The notes: generated from the sequence alone by a model not told the origin. Numbered from the stretch's first letter, positions 1 through 6,299 are shown. The stretch is 15,259 nucleotides of DNA from Bacteroidales bacterium GP4 (GCA_001701065.1 DAAL01000115.1:276-15534), one strand, 5' to 3'. Translations and numbers: made by a program.

Positions 1-133
1 CTACTCCGCATTCCGGACAAGTCCAATCATCAGGAAGCTCGTCAAACGGTGTTCCGGGCTCAATCCCGTTGTCAGGATCGCCCACAGCCGGGTCATATAC
101 CCAGTCACATACAGTACAAATGTATTTATCCAT
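1..133 (-). CDS. Rubredoxin (3' end cut by window edge)
   Basis: Small one-iron electron carrier of the cytoplasm. It starts at the ATG at 133-131, and 44 codons are visible before the edge, against about 52-54 in the family, so only the last few residues are missing. Two CxxC-type iron-binding motifs are visible: CTVC near residues 6-9 (followed by DWVYDP) and CPEC near residues 39-42. Between them lie the usual acidic and aromatic residues ([20 protein letters not shown]). This arrangement is diagnostic for rubredoxin, where four Cys ligate one Fe. In anaerobes rubredoxin serves oxygen or peroxide detoxification (rubrerythrin, flavodiiron proteins) and other redox partners; none is visible here. 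It is divergent from the hicAB pair. No good promoter was found; TTATTTTG (one mismatch from TAnnTTTG) lies in the upstream region without a convincing -33 box. Confidence 0.96.
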   Translation of the reverse strand, partial: MDKYICTVCDWVYDPAVGDPDNGIEPGTPFDELPDDWTCPECGV

Positions 134-248
134 AATTGTATTGTTTAAAATTTGTATTTGTTCTTGATTAACAAAATAAAGTGTCGGATAGTTTTTGCCC
201 TTTTTCTTTTATTGTCGTCGGGAATCGCATAAATATTCTCTCGGGAAT

Positions 249-279
249 TTTGCTGTTAAAAATAATAGCATTATCTTTG
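249..279 (+). promoter_or_regulatory. Bacteroidetes-type promoter for hicAB
   Basis: TTTG at 249-252, then exactly 19 nt, then TATCTTTG at 272-279. This matches the Bacteroidetes primary sigma consensus (TTTG, N19-21, TAnnTTTG) without mismatch. Transcription would begin near 284-286, only 8-10 nt before the ATG at 294 and about 18 nt before the in-frame ATG at 303, so the leader is very short. Confidence 0.75.
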
Positions 280-293
280 CGGCAGAATCAACC

Positions 294-494
294 ATGAAAA
301 CCATGAAGTATAATGAACTCCATAAAAAGCTAAGGAAAGCCGGATGTGTAGATACCGGTAGTCAGATGGCGGGGCATCCTAAATGGTATAGCTCGATTAC
401 TAAACGGTACTTTGCGACCTCCAACCATCAATCGGCTGAAGTCGCCCCAGGAACTTTGAAAAATATCAGGATACTTTCCGGTGTTGACCTTTAG
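294..494 (+). CDS. hicA: HicA-family toxin (mRNA interferase)
   Basis: Predicted toxin of a type II toxin-antitoxin pair. HicA proteins have a double-stranded-RNA-binding fold and cut mRNA using a conserved His. The 66-residue product has the family features in order: an N-terminal helix (MKYNELHKKLRKAGC), a Gly-His pair with the likely catalytic His at residue 28 (MAGHPKWYSS), a short beta segment (ITKRYFATSNH), and the closing PGTLKNI that matches the usual GTL-x-x-I tail. The frame stays open further upstream, but those residues lie before and across the promoter and do not resemble HicA. The start is therefore 294 or, perhaps better, the in-frame ATG at 303, where the family-like MKYNEL begins. 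hicB follows after 59 nt on the same strand. Expression is likely repressed by HicB binding near the promoter, as known for the family. Confidence 0.9.
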   Translation: MKTMKYNELHKKLRKAGCVDTGSQMAGHPKWYSSITKRYFATSNHQSAEVAPGTLKNIRILSGVDL

Positions 495-553
495 AGAGAG
501 AATTTTTGTAAACTGACAATATAAACTGAATGTTATTAAAATAAAATTATAAT

Positions 554-961
554 ATGAAAACAGTCAAAGTATTAATAGAACGTGCTGACGACGGCACCTA
601 CAGCGCATATATGGAAGATGCTATGTCTCTTCCTTATGGGATGAATGGCGTTGGTTCCTCAGTACAGGAGGCTGTTGCTGATTGGAATAACTGCTATGAT
701 GAGATGAAGAAATTTTATGCGGAGCGTGGCGAAGCTTTTACTGAGGCTTCATTCAGCTTTGCATATGATGTACCTTCGTTTTTGCTATATTATGCCGGCA
801 AGTTGACTTATGCCGGGTTATCAAGGTTGACCGGTGTATCTGCCGCTCAATTATCACAGTATGCTAAAGGCTACCGTCATCCCTCGGCTAAAACAACCGA
901 GAAGATACAGGCAGCCCTTCATACTTTCGGAAATGAATTAAGTCAGTTGCAGCTTATCTGA
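554..961 (+). CDS. hicB: HicB-family antitoxin with C-terminal HTH
   Basis: Predicted antitoxin and autorepressor partner of the HicA protein encoded just upstream. The 135-residue product has two parts. Residues 1-75 form the HicB-like partial RNase H fold (MKTVKVLIERADDGTYSAYME, then the GVGSSVQEAVADW motif with its helix). Residues about 85-125 look like an Xre-type helix-turn-helix (LTYAGLSRLTGVSAAQLSQY, then GYRHPSAKTTEKIQAAL). In known HicB proteins the N-terminal part masks the HicA active site and the C-terminal part binds the operon promoter. Toxin before antitoxin is the usual hicAB order. The 59-nt AT-rich gap holds no convincing second promoter. The gene ends 16 nt from the convergent pfkA stop codon. 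Confidence 0.9.
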   Translation: MKTVKVLIERADDGTYSAYMEDAMSLPYGMNGVGSSVQEAVADWNNCYDEMKKFYAERGEAFTEASFSFAYDVPSFLLYYAGKLTYAGLSRLTGVSAAQLSQYAKGYRHPSAKTTEKIQAALHTFGNELSQLQLI

Positions 962-977
962 TTCCAAGAAAAGTTTC

Positions 978-1958
978 TTAGATTGAGAGGCGGCGGAGGG
1001 TGTTGAGGAGGTCGCGGTTGATGGGTTTGTCGTTCTTGATGGCTTTGGAGAACGGCACATACACTATATCATCGTTGCGTATACCTATCATCACGTTGCG
1101 TTGGTCCTCAAGCAGAGCGTCGATGGCGGCTGAGCCAAGACGGGACGCAAGAATACGGTCGGTGGCTGTGGGCGAACCGCCTCGCTGCAAGTGACCGAGT
1201 ATTGACACACGCACGTCGTAGCCCGGATATTCGTTTTTCACACGTTCAGCAAGCGCCATAGCACCACCGGTCACAGGGCTTTCCGCTACAAGCACAATCG
1301 ATGAGTTTTTGCTCTTGCGGAATCCGTTCTGGATAAGTTCGGCAAGCTGGTCGACTTCGGTTGATATTTCCGGGATTATCGCAGCCTCGGCACCTGATGC
1401 TATTGCGCCGTTGAGGGCGAGGAAGCCTGCGTCACGTCCCATGACTTCGATGAAGAAAAGACGTTCGTGGCTTGTGGCTGTGTCACGGATTTTGTCGACG
1501 CACTCCATGATTGTGTTAAGAGCGGTGTCGTAGCCAATGGTCTTATCAGTTCCGTAAAGGTCATTGTCGATGGTTCCGGGAAGTCCGATTATGGGGAAGT
1601 TGAATTCAGTGGCAAAAATGCGCGCACCGGTCAGTGATCCGTCACCGCCTATTACCACAAGCGCATCGATACCATGTTGGCGGATGGTGTCGTAGGCGAG
1701 TTCCCTGCCCTCGGGAGTTTCAAATTCTTTACAGCGGGCAGTTTTCAGGATTGTACCTCCCATCTGGATGATGTTGGAGACATTCTGTGTCTTAAACTCC
1801 ACAATCTCATTGGTAATCAAACCACGGTATCCTCTATAGATACCTTTAACACTAAATCCGCTGAAGATGGCTGAACGGGTCACGGCGCGAATGGCAGCAT
1901 TCATGCCGGGAGCATCGCCTCCGGAGGTCAAAATACCGATGGTCTTAATCTGTGACAT
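978..1958 (-). CDS. pfkA: ATP-dependent 6-phosphofructokinase
   Basis: Phosphorylates fructose 6-phosphate to fructose 1,6-bisphosphate, the committed step of glycolysis, in the cytoplasm. The 326-residue length fits the short bacterial PfkA type. Visible motifs: [14 protein letters not shown] at 11-24 (ATP site, first Gly-rich loop), IGGDGS at 103-108, GTIDND at 128-133 with the catalytic Asp131, MGR at 173-175, and GHLQRGGSP at 255-263 (sugar-phosphate binding). The Gly after GGD (GGDG, not GGDD) indicates ATP rather than pyrophosphate as donor. Arg24 and Arg28 correspond to the effector-site Arg pair of E. coli PfkA, so allosteric control is plausible. It starts at the ATG at 1958. A gap of 86 nt separates it from the gene upstream, so it may have its own promoter, but no TAnnTTTG match was found. 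Confidence 0.97.
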   Translation of the reverse strand: MSQIKTIGILTSGGDAPGMNAAIRAVTRSAIFSGFSVKGIYRGYRGLITNEIVEFKTQNVSNIIQMGGTILKTARCKEFETPEGRELAYDTIRQHGIDALVVIGGDGSLTGARIFATEFNFPIIGLPGTIDNDLYGTDKTIGYDTALNTIMECVDKIRDTATSHERLFFIEVMGRDAGFLALNGAIASGAEAAIIPEISTEVDQLAELIQNGFRKSKNSSIVLVAESPVTGGAMALAERVKNEYPGYDVRVSILGHLQRGGSPTATDRILASRLGSAAIDALLEDQRNVMIGIRNDDIVYVPFSKAIKNDKPINRDLLNTLRRLSI

Positions 1959-2020
1959 AATAGCTTGTTGTTTTGAATTATACAGTACTCTTAAAATAAT
2001 AGAACGATTATAGAGTAAAA

Positions 2021-2032
2021 AGTGTTAACACT
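2021..2032. repeat. 12-bp perfect palindrome upstream of pfkA
   Basis: AGTGTTAACACT is a perfect inverted repeat in the 86-nt gap, about 62 nt before the pfkA start and 12 nt past the stop of the gene at 2045-2584. On the minus strand it runs into five T residues, so it could serve as a weak intrinsic terminator (4-bp stem, 4-nt loop) for the upstream gene. It could equally be a dimeric-regulator site for pfkA. The stem is too short to decide. Confidence 0.4.
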
Positions 2033-2044
2033 CGGTTGAAAAAA

Positions 2045-2584
2045 TTAAGGAATTTTCACTGCGGTCACAATGCACTGCGTGGCTCCGCGCCAGGGCAACA
2101 CTCCCCAATAGCGTTTGTAAGTGATGGTGACCTGCTTGCCTGTGCCGTTAAGGGATGCAAGTTGACGAGCCAAAGCGTCATCGTCGACCGAAAACACGAA
2201 GTCGCGTGAATAGGGGCGCGACGCATCGGTGAGCGCGCTCTGCACAAGCATCTGACCTTCCCATGTCTTGAATATCATGCCTTGCCGCTTGAAGTCCACC
2301 ACATATCCCCGTTCGGTCATGTCAGTTTCGTAGGGGTTGATGTAGCGTGCCCACACTACCACGCCGAGCACGATAACTATCACTAATGTCGCAAGCAGGA
2401 AAAATTTGCGCAGCGGATGAGGTTTCTTGGGCTTTTTGGGCGGTTCCGGCTCATTTTGCACCGGTGCAGGGACAGGTTCGGGCGCACGTTCCACATCGTG
2501 GAACTGAATCACATTGGGATTCTTGTTGTCGCTGACCGGCTCTTCATTGTTGGTGAAGTAATCGGGGTGATTGTCAAATTCCAT
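2045..2584 (-). CDS. Single-pass membrane protein of unknown function
   Basis: I do not recognise a characterised family. The 179-residue product has three zones: an acidic and Pro-rich N-terminal segment (about 1-58, with a PEPVPAPVQ-like stretch and a basic PPKKPKKPHPLRK patch at 49-60), one clear membrane helix (about 60-79), and a C-terminal domain of about 95 residues. That domain contains the segments RGYVVDFKRQGMIFKTWEGQ and KRYWGVLPWRGATQC. The basic patch before the helix suggests an N-in orientation, placing the C-terminal domain outside the cytoplasmic membrane. It starts 12 nt after the stop of the flippase-like gene and is probably co-transcribed with it, which hints at a shared envelope role. 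The start at ATG 2584 is the only reasonable one near the upstream gene. Confidence 0.8.
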   Translation of the reverse strand: MEFDNHPDYFTNNEEPVSDNKNPNVIQFHDVERAPEPVPAPVQNEPEPPKKPKKPHPLRKFFLLATLVIVIVLGVVVWARYINPYETDMTERGYVVDFKRQGMIFKTWEGQMLVQSALTDASRPYSRDFVFSVDDDALARQLASLNGTGKQVTITYKRYWGVLPWRGATQCIVTAVKIP

Positions 2585-2596
2585 AAGCTTGGTGTT

Positions 2597-3616
2597 TTAT
2601 TGGAGAGGTAAGCTTGACGCACGCTGATGCTTTCTATCGAAGAGAATCGAGAAGAACGCATATAGTCCGAGGACCACGAGAAGGCATGTCTGCGATCCCC
2701 ACACAATCATGGCGAAGGCGGCAGCCGGATTCTTGTCGATACCGTATATGCCGAGCGCAAAGATTATAGCGAGATGCCATGGTCCGAGTCCGCCGTTGCT
2801 GGGGATGCCCATGGAGATGCTTGACAGCACGAATGCCACCAATGCGCACACTATGCCGAGGTGTTCGGTGAATCCGAAAGCGAAAAATGCCAGATACAGC
2901 TGAGAGTAGTAGCATCCCCATATAGCTACTGTGAGCAGAAGCCATTTCCCTTTATGGGGCATTTTGCCTACGACAGCGAATCCGTCCCACAGGTTCTTGA
3001 CGGCAGTGCGTACTTTAAGCACCCATTTGTTGCTGGTCTTGGACGTGAAAAGCCATATCACGAGGAGCACACATGCCACTCCAGCCGCCCATATCCACGG
3101 CGAGTTAAGCATGTTCTGCGCACCCTGGTACACCTGAGGGTATTTTTCGGCAAAGGAGATGAAAGCGTCACGGGCGATAAAGAAGGTGAACAGCGTGAGC
3201 AACAGCACCGTGACAGTGTCGGCAAGGCGGTCACACACCATTGATCCGAACACCGTGGTGAATTGAGCGTCCTGACGCTTGGCGATGTAGCCTGTGCGCC
3301 ACAGTTCGCCCAAGCGCGGCACAATAAGATTGATGGCGTAAGTCCCGAATATACTCCACACCAGCGGAGCAAGCGGGACGGAAATGTCAAGAGCCTTTAG
3401 CTGGATGCTCCACCGCATGGCACGGAATATGTGGGAGAAGATGCTCACCACAAGGGCTATCCCTATCCATTGATACCGGCATTGGCTTATTTCAGCCATG
3501 ATTACATTCACATCCACCTGTGTGTAGAGGTAATAGCACAACCACACGCTCAACGCCACAGGTAGAATGTATTTCAATATATCTTTAACGACAGAGCTTT
3601 TCTTTTTCTGAGCCAT
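2597..3616 (-). CDS. LPG-synthase-TM / flippase-like integral membrane protein
   Basis: A 339-residue protein with about eight hydrophobic helices (around 13-33, 49-68, 82-104, 131-148, 174-190, 224-247, 252-290 and 298-326). It matches the lysylphosphatidylglycerol synthase transmembrane family (also called UPF0104 or AglD-like; PF03706). Family signatures visible are NLIVPRLGELWR at 96-107, CDRLAD at 128-133 and IPSNGGLGPWH at 271-281. In MprF proteins the corresponding region flips or synthesises modified lipids; stand-alone members such as this one, with no aminoacyl-transfer domain, have mostly unknown substrates. It starts at the ATG at 3616, behind a good promoter, and leads a probable two-gene transcript with the membrane protein at 2045-2584. 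Confidence 0.88.
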   Translation of the reverse strand: MAQKKKSSVVKDILKYILPVALSVWLCYYLYTQVDVNVIMAEISQCRYQWIGIALVVSIFSHIFRAMRWSIQLKALDISVPLAPLVWSIFGTYAINLIVPRLGELWRTGYIAKRQDAQFTTVFGSMVCDRLADTVTVLLLTLFTFFIARDAFISFAEKYPQVYQGAQNMLNSPWIWAAGVACVLLVIWLFTSKTSNKWVLKVRTAVKNLWDGFAVVGKMPHKGKWLLLTVAIWGCYYSQLYLAFFAFGFTEHLGIVCALVAFVLSSISMGIPSNGGLGPWHLAIIFALGIYGIDKNPAAAFAMIVWGSQTCLLVVLGLYAFFSILFDRKHQRASSLPLQ

Positions 3617-3643
3617 AAAAATACAATTCTACTTTTTCAAGCG

Positions 3644-3674
3644 CAAAGATACTACATTTTTGGTTATAATCAGT
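3644..3674 (-). promoter_or_regulatory. Bacteroidetes-type promoter for the flippase-like gene
   Basis: On the minus strand TATCTTTG (3651-3644) fits TAnnTTTG exactly, with ACTG 19 nt upstream (3674-3671) as a weak -33 box. The predicted transcript start is near 3639, giving a leader of roughly 23 nt before the ATG at 3616. Confidence 0.65.
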
Positions 3675-3711
3675 CTCTGATTAAACCTTTTTAGTGGTAA
3701 TAATGGGACGA

Positions 3712-3726
3712 TGCGCCGAAGGCGCA
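3712..3726. terminator. GC-rich hairpin downstream of the beta-barrel gene
   Basis: TGCGCC, a 3-nt loop, then GGCGCA: a perfect 6-bp stem in otherwise AT-rich DNA, 34-48 nt past the stop of the beta-barrel gene on the minus strand. It could end that transcript or protect its 3' end. No T-run follows directly, so classic intrinsic termination is uncertain. Confidence 0.4.
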
Positions 3727-3759
3727 GATGCTCTGCTCGTTGACAGGCATCAGCAAGAA

Positions 3760-4353
3760 TCAGAAATGCGCCCGAAGTCCCACTTCGATGCTGAAGCGCG
3801 CCACACTGGAATAAGCGGCATCATCAACGGGGGCATTGTCGCCCGAAAGGAAACCATAAATATAGCCAGCCGATACTCCAAGCCCAAAATGGGGATTGAA
3901 AAGATACTCTCCGTTGAAAAGGAAGTTGATGCCGAATCCCGTGTGTCCAGCTATGACACTCTTCATTTTTTCGTTAAAACGGAAATATCCCACACCGGCA
4001 TTCATATCCCACAGCCAATTGCCTTTACGGTAGAAACGCCACACAAACTGCGGTGCCACATAGTGGATGTCGGCATTATATTTAAGTCCCATATAAGAAC
4101 ATGACGAGTGATAGTAAGCATAAAGAATTCCCGCTCCGAAACCCTTTGCCGAAGTCCATGAATAAGACCCCGACCAATCAGAGCCGACTTTTGGATTCCC
4201 TTCGTCCCATAACCCCTCAAATTTACTGGTTATGAATCCCACACCGCCGTTTACAGCCACAGTGCTGCGTCCCGCCAATTCGGCATTCTGCGCCGCCGCA
4301 GTCATCCCCACGACAAGCATACATGCCATCACTAATGCTTTTACTCTTTTCAT
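3760..4353 (-). CDS. Outer-membrane beta-barrel protein, putative
   Basis: A 197-residue secreted protein. Residues 1-22 form a signal peptide (MKRVKALVMACMLVVGM, then TAAAQ, with likely cleavage after Ala-Gln as often in Bacteroidetes). The mature part alternates polar and aromatic or hydrophobic residues in strands ending at Gly or Asn turns (for example GFGAGILYAYY, YVAPQFVWRFYRKGNW, HFGLGVSAGYIYGF). It ends in RAHF, and a C-terminal Phe is typical for proteins inserted by the BAM machinery. This pattern fits the small OmpA/OmpX-like or PF13568-type 8-strand barrels, though no specific family could be fixed. Its start is 15 nt after the stop of the gene at 4369-5073, so it is probably the last gene of that envelope-protein run. 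Confidence 0.78.
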   Translation of the reverse strand: MKRVKALVMACMLVVGMTAAAQNAELAGRSTVAVNGGVGFITSKFEGLWDEGNPKVGSDWSGSYSWTSAKGFGAGILYAYYHSSCSYMGLKYNADIHYVAPQFVWRFYRKGNWLWDMNAGVGYFRFNEKMKSVIAGHTGFGINFLFNGEYLFNPHFGLGVSAGYIYGFLSGDNAPVDDAAYSSVARFSIEVGLRAHF

Positions 4354-4368
4354 CGCTTATTAAGTTTA

Positions 4369-5073
4369 TTAATTAATAGATTGATTGTCCCTCCCCCTGT
4401 TCATATCAGGGGCATAGGGATCATATTTCTGTTTGGTTTGTCCTTTACTCTTAAGTTTCCGCTCCTTTTTGAGGCGTTTCTGTCCCTCTTTCCACTGCTT
4501 CCAGTCCTCCTTGTGCTCCCACATCCACTTTTTCTCTTTCAAGGGATTTTCATACACCGGAACCGAGTCAAGAGGATGGAAATGAAGAGTCATAGAATCT
4601 ATAGGTCGTCGCCAAGAATTCTCCATGCTTATATTTATTGGTGATGAAGGATAGGCTACTTCAATGAGATTTAGAGTCCTACAATCTTTAATTAAGAATT
4701 TATATCCCCATACAGACATAACCCAAAATTCTCCATCTGTATACCTGTTAACAATCAATGTGTCACCTGTGATTTCTGCCACGGCATTTATTTTGTCGTG
4801 ATGCCAAAAAGCTGGGTTGTCTTTCATGAAGGCGATGTCTCCGTCTTTAAAGAAATATGTATAGGTGCTGTCGGTAATACTCGGATATGTGCCACTGGCG
4901 GAATAGTATCCGTCAAATCTTATTTTGTCATCTAACGTCTTGTCAGAGGTATACTTTATGGTTGACCATGCATGTAGGTCTTTACGATGGTTATATATAA
5001 TTCCCCAAACAGTGCATCTGCACATAAATAGCGCCAGAGCTACCACACATAGATATTTAATCACGTATTTCAT
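4369..5073 (-). CDS. Lipoprotein-like secreted protein of unknown function
   Basis: The 234-residue product is not recognised. It has an N-terminal hydrophobic signal (MKYVIKYLCVVALALFMCRC) with Cys at 18 and 20 as possible lipid-attachment sites; the lipobox is non-standard (LFMC or MCRC). The middle part is probably beta-rich (SGTYPSITDSTYTYFFKDGD, then a DTLIVNRYTDGEFWVMS stretch). The last 60 residues are very different: highly charged with repeated Trp and Lys (KKWMWEHKEDWKQWKEGQKR, then KKERKLKSKGQTKQKYD), which could be a helix binding nucleic acid, peptidoglycan or an anionic surface. It is transcribed in line with the neighbouring small lipoproteins; the 5' gap to the 24-codon ORF is 50 nt. 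The coding sequence looks richer in A/T than pfkA or the glycan cluster. Confidence 0.75.
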   Translation of the reverse strand: MKYVIKYLCVVALALFMCRCTVWGIIYNHRKDLHAWSTIKYTSDKTLDDKIRFDGYYSASGTYPSITDSTYTYFFKDGDIAFMKDNPAFWHHDKINAVAEITGDTLIVNRYTDGEFWVMSVWGYKFLIKDCRTLNLIEVAYPSSPINISMENSWRRPIDSMTLHFHPLDSVPVYENPLKEKKWMWEHKEDWKQWKEGQKRLKKERKLKSKGQTKQKYDPYAPDMNRGRDNQSIN

Positions 5074-5123
5074 TTTACAAAATGCTGATATTGGTTATTA
5101 ATACATCCAGAGAGTATATGGAT

Positions 5124-5198
5124 TTATGTAGGATGATAACAGCAACTGATTGACGCAGTCCCAATAATCAAAATGAAGCCCCATATTAAATTTTTCAT
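5124..5198 (-). CDS. 24-residue ORF consisting almost only of a lipoprotein signal peptide
   Basis: A short ORF with an ATG at 5198 and a TAA at 5126-5124, found by reading the gap between the two lipoprotein genes. It begins with a Lys (MKN), continues with a hydrophobic stretch (LIWGFILIIGTA) and reaches a good lipobox, SISC, with Cys19 as lipid-attachment site; only CYHPT follows. If processed by Lgt and signal peptidase II it would leave a six-residue lipopeptide. It starts 19 nt past the stop of the lipoprotein gene at 5218-5661, on the same strand. It may be a genuine micro-lipoprotein, or the 5' remnant of a decayed lipoprotein gene. The coherent signal peptide argues against chance. 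No frameshifted continuation of a longer lipoprotein was seen in the 50 nt after it. Confidence 0.45.
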   Translation of the reverse strand: MKNLIWGFILIIGTASISCCYHPT

Positions 5199-5217
5199 AT
5201 CTTAAAACTTTTTAAAA

Positions 5218-5268
5218 TTATAAATTGGTTTTTCCATCAAATGCTCCTGTAATCGGAACAATAATCTC
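5218..5268. repeat. Direct repeat, copy A (3' end of lipoprotein gene)
   Basis: 51 nt that match 6067-6117 at 46 positions (5 substitutions, no gap), in the same orientation and 849 nt apart. It encodes the C-terminal tail EIIVPITGAFDGKTNL and the stop codon of the lipoprotein at 5218-5661. Confidence 0.9.
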
Positions 5269-5661
5269 GGAATCAACCGTAGTAAAATCCTCAGGATAAG
5301 CGAGATGAATATTATACTCCTCTCGACTCCACCTTGAAGGAGCGATTTTTGCTGTTCCCTCAATAACGAATCTATCGGAGTTTTCTGTTGACCTCAGTAT
5401 TAGGACTTCTTTCGTATTAGCGTCGATACTGTTATAGTAACCAAACATCCTCCCAACGTCCTGAGGACAAATCTTTACGATAGAATCCCTGACGACCTCG
5501 GTAATAGTTTTGGGATAATCATGGTTTATTGTCGCCATAATTCTTTTCTCGCTATTATTCAGCACCACCACACCTATATCATCTGGCGGTTGCTCGCAAG
5601 AATGAATCATGCACAGAGTTGCATAGAGCAAAATATGTAATACTATTTTTCTCATAATCAT
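5218..5661 (-). CDS. Small lipoprotein of unknown function, paralogue of its neighbour
   Basis: A 147-residue protein of no recognised family. The signal peptide ends in MIHSC with Cys22 as lipid-attachment site, followed by EQPPDD, where acidic residues after the Cys can favour surface display in Bacteroidetes. The mature part begins with a beta-strand pattern (DIGVVVLNNSEKRIMATINH) and ends with YNIHLAYPEDF and the IIVPITGAFDGKTNL tail. The VxNNS opening and the late YP-x-DF segment resemble FIIFVNNSSDTIRVEVIE and WILYYPFD in the protein encoded just upstream, so the two look like diverged paralogues. The ATG at 5661 directly abuts the TAA of the upstream gene, so translational coupling is likely; a second in-frame ATG lies two codons later. 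The tail is duplicated at 6067-6117. Confidence 0.82.
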   Translation of the reverse strand: MIMRKIVLHILLYATLCMIHSCEQPPDDIGVVVLNNSEKRIMATINHDYPKTITEVVRDSIVKICPQDVGRMFGYYNSIDANTKEVLILRSTENSDRFVIEGTAKIAPSRWSREEYNIHLAYPEDFTTVDSEIIVPITGAFDGKTNL

Positions 5662-6060
5662 TTATTTTTCAATAGAACAATTGCTATTATGGTCAAAAGG
5701 ATAATAAAGAATCCATTCCTTTTCCTTGATTGAATCATAAGAGATTATTCTTTTAGTCAATAGAGTGTTGTTGTCTTCCCCTGAAGTCATCTTATATATG
5801 AACACTTCTTGTAACGGACTCTCTTTAAATATTTTTTTACGGCTTCTTTCACCCAAAATATCATCAGAAGAATTTGGATATATAACTCCATGGGAATATG
5901 CCGCACTGTATGTCTCTCCCGGCTCTATAACCTCAACCCTTATGGTATCGGAGCTATTGTTTACAAATATAATAAAGGGCCAATCCCATGTGGACATACA
6001 CCCGCATGGCATAATAATGGAACAAAGCCCTAATGCTGAGATTAACAATAATTTCTTCAT
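5662..6060 (-). CDS. Small lipoprotein of unknown function
   Basis: A 132-residue protein, not assigned to a known family. It has a signal peptide (MKKLLLISALGLCSIIM) with Cys19 or Cys21 as lipid-attachment site in MPCGC, a non-canonical but plausible lipobox. The mature part opens with STWDWPFIIFVNNSSDTIRV, then GVIYPNSSDDILGE, and closes with WILYYPFDHN. This is compatible with a single all-beta domain and resembles the next gene in general layout (see 5218-5661). It ends in TAA, immediately followed by the ATG of the next gene. The start ATG at 6060 is 6 nt after the stop of the 36-codon ORF at 6067-6177, so all three are probably one transcript from the promoter at 6211-6242. Visibly AT-rich. 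Confidence 0.8.
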   Translation of the reverse strand: MKKLLLISALGLCSIIMPCGCMSTWDWPFIIFVNNSSDTIRVEVIEPGETYSAAYSHGVIYPNSSDDILGERSRKKIFKESPLQEVFIYKMTSGEDNNTLLTKRIISYDSIKEKEWILYYPFDHNSNCSIEK

Positions 6061-6066
6061 AAGACT

Positions 6067-6117
6067 TTATAGATTGGTTTTTCCATCAAAAGCTCCTGAA
6101 ATCGGAACAATGATGTC
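6067..6117. repeat. Direct repeat, copy B (tail of the 36-codon ORF)
   Basis: Partner of 5218-5268 (46 of 51 positions identical, same orientation). The reading frame is kept and the encoded tail DIIVPISGAFDGKTNL differs only by conservative changes (Glu to Asp, Thr to Ser), so most nucleotide differences are silent or mild. Confidence 0.9.
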
Positions 6118-6177
6118 CAAGATTGGAGGTTGATGCACTTGGGGTTGATGCCTTGTCAATGGTACTGTACGTTTCAT
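6067..6177 (-). CDS. 36-residue ORF sharing the C-terminal tail of a downstream lipoprotein
   Basis: Runs from the ATG at 6177 to the TAA at 6069-6067 and sits first behind a good promoter, about 28 nt from the predicted transcript start. The first half, MKRTVPLTRHQPQVHQPP, is basic and Pro/Gln/His-rich and has no signal peptide. The second half (DIIVPISGAFDGKTNL) repeats the end of the lipoprotein encoded at 5218-5661. The simplest reading is a remnant: a paralogous lipoprotein gene lost its middle by deletion, leaving an in-frame join. The kept frame and mild substitutions also allow an expressed short peptide or a leader ORF. The next gene starts 6 nt after its stop, so translation of this ORF could affect the following genes. 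Confidence 0.4.
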   Translation of the reverse strand: MKRTVPLTRHQPQVHQPPILDIIVPISGAFDGKTNL

Positions 6178-6210
6178 TGTGGGAAATATGATTTTAGTTG
6201 GTTAATTTCG

Positions 6211-6242
6211 CAAATATAAGGTAAATATATGTTAAATGCAGG
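6211..6242 (-). promoter_or_regulatory. Promoter for the small-lipoprotein run
   Basis: On the minus strand TATATTTG (6218-6211) matches TAnnTTTG exactly; 20 nt upstream is CCTG (6242-6239), a weak -33 box. Transcription would start near 6206. It faces away from the AraC-family gene, making this a divergent promoter region. Confidence 0.6.
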
Positions 6243-6299
6243 AAGCGGCTGAATTTTAACATTTTGCGGTGGAATTGGCGGAGCCAAATTTTAGCTTAG

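Noticed and set aside
195..293. N-terminal extension of hicA to 195
   Set aside because: It would pass through the promoter and the added residues do not look like HicA; the conserved start MKYNEL lies at 303, with an ATG at 294.
966..979. AAGAAA-AG-TTTCTT inverted repeat between the convergent hicB and pfkA ends as a bidirectional terminator
   Set aside because: The stem is weak (A/T-rich) with a 2-nt loop, overlaps the pfkA stop and has no T-tract on either strand.
2861..3244. Plus-strand open frame of 127 codons opposite the flippase-like gene
   Set aside because: Antisense shadow; the minus-strand protein shows conserved family motifs over the same interval.
3694..4104. Plus-strand open frame of 136 codons opposite the beta-barrel gene
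   Set aside because: The minus-strand frame has a signal peptide, strand pattern and C-terminal Phe, while this one has no features.
5765..6133. Plus-strand open frame of 122 codons opposite the lipoprotein at 5662-6060
   Set aside because: No signal peptide or family match; the opposite strand has a clear lipoprotein start and stop-start coupling with its neighbour.
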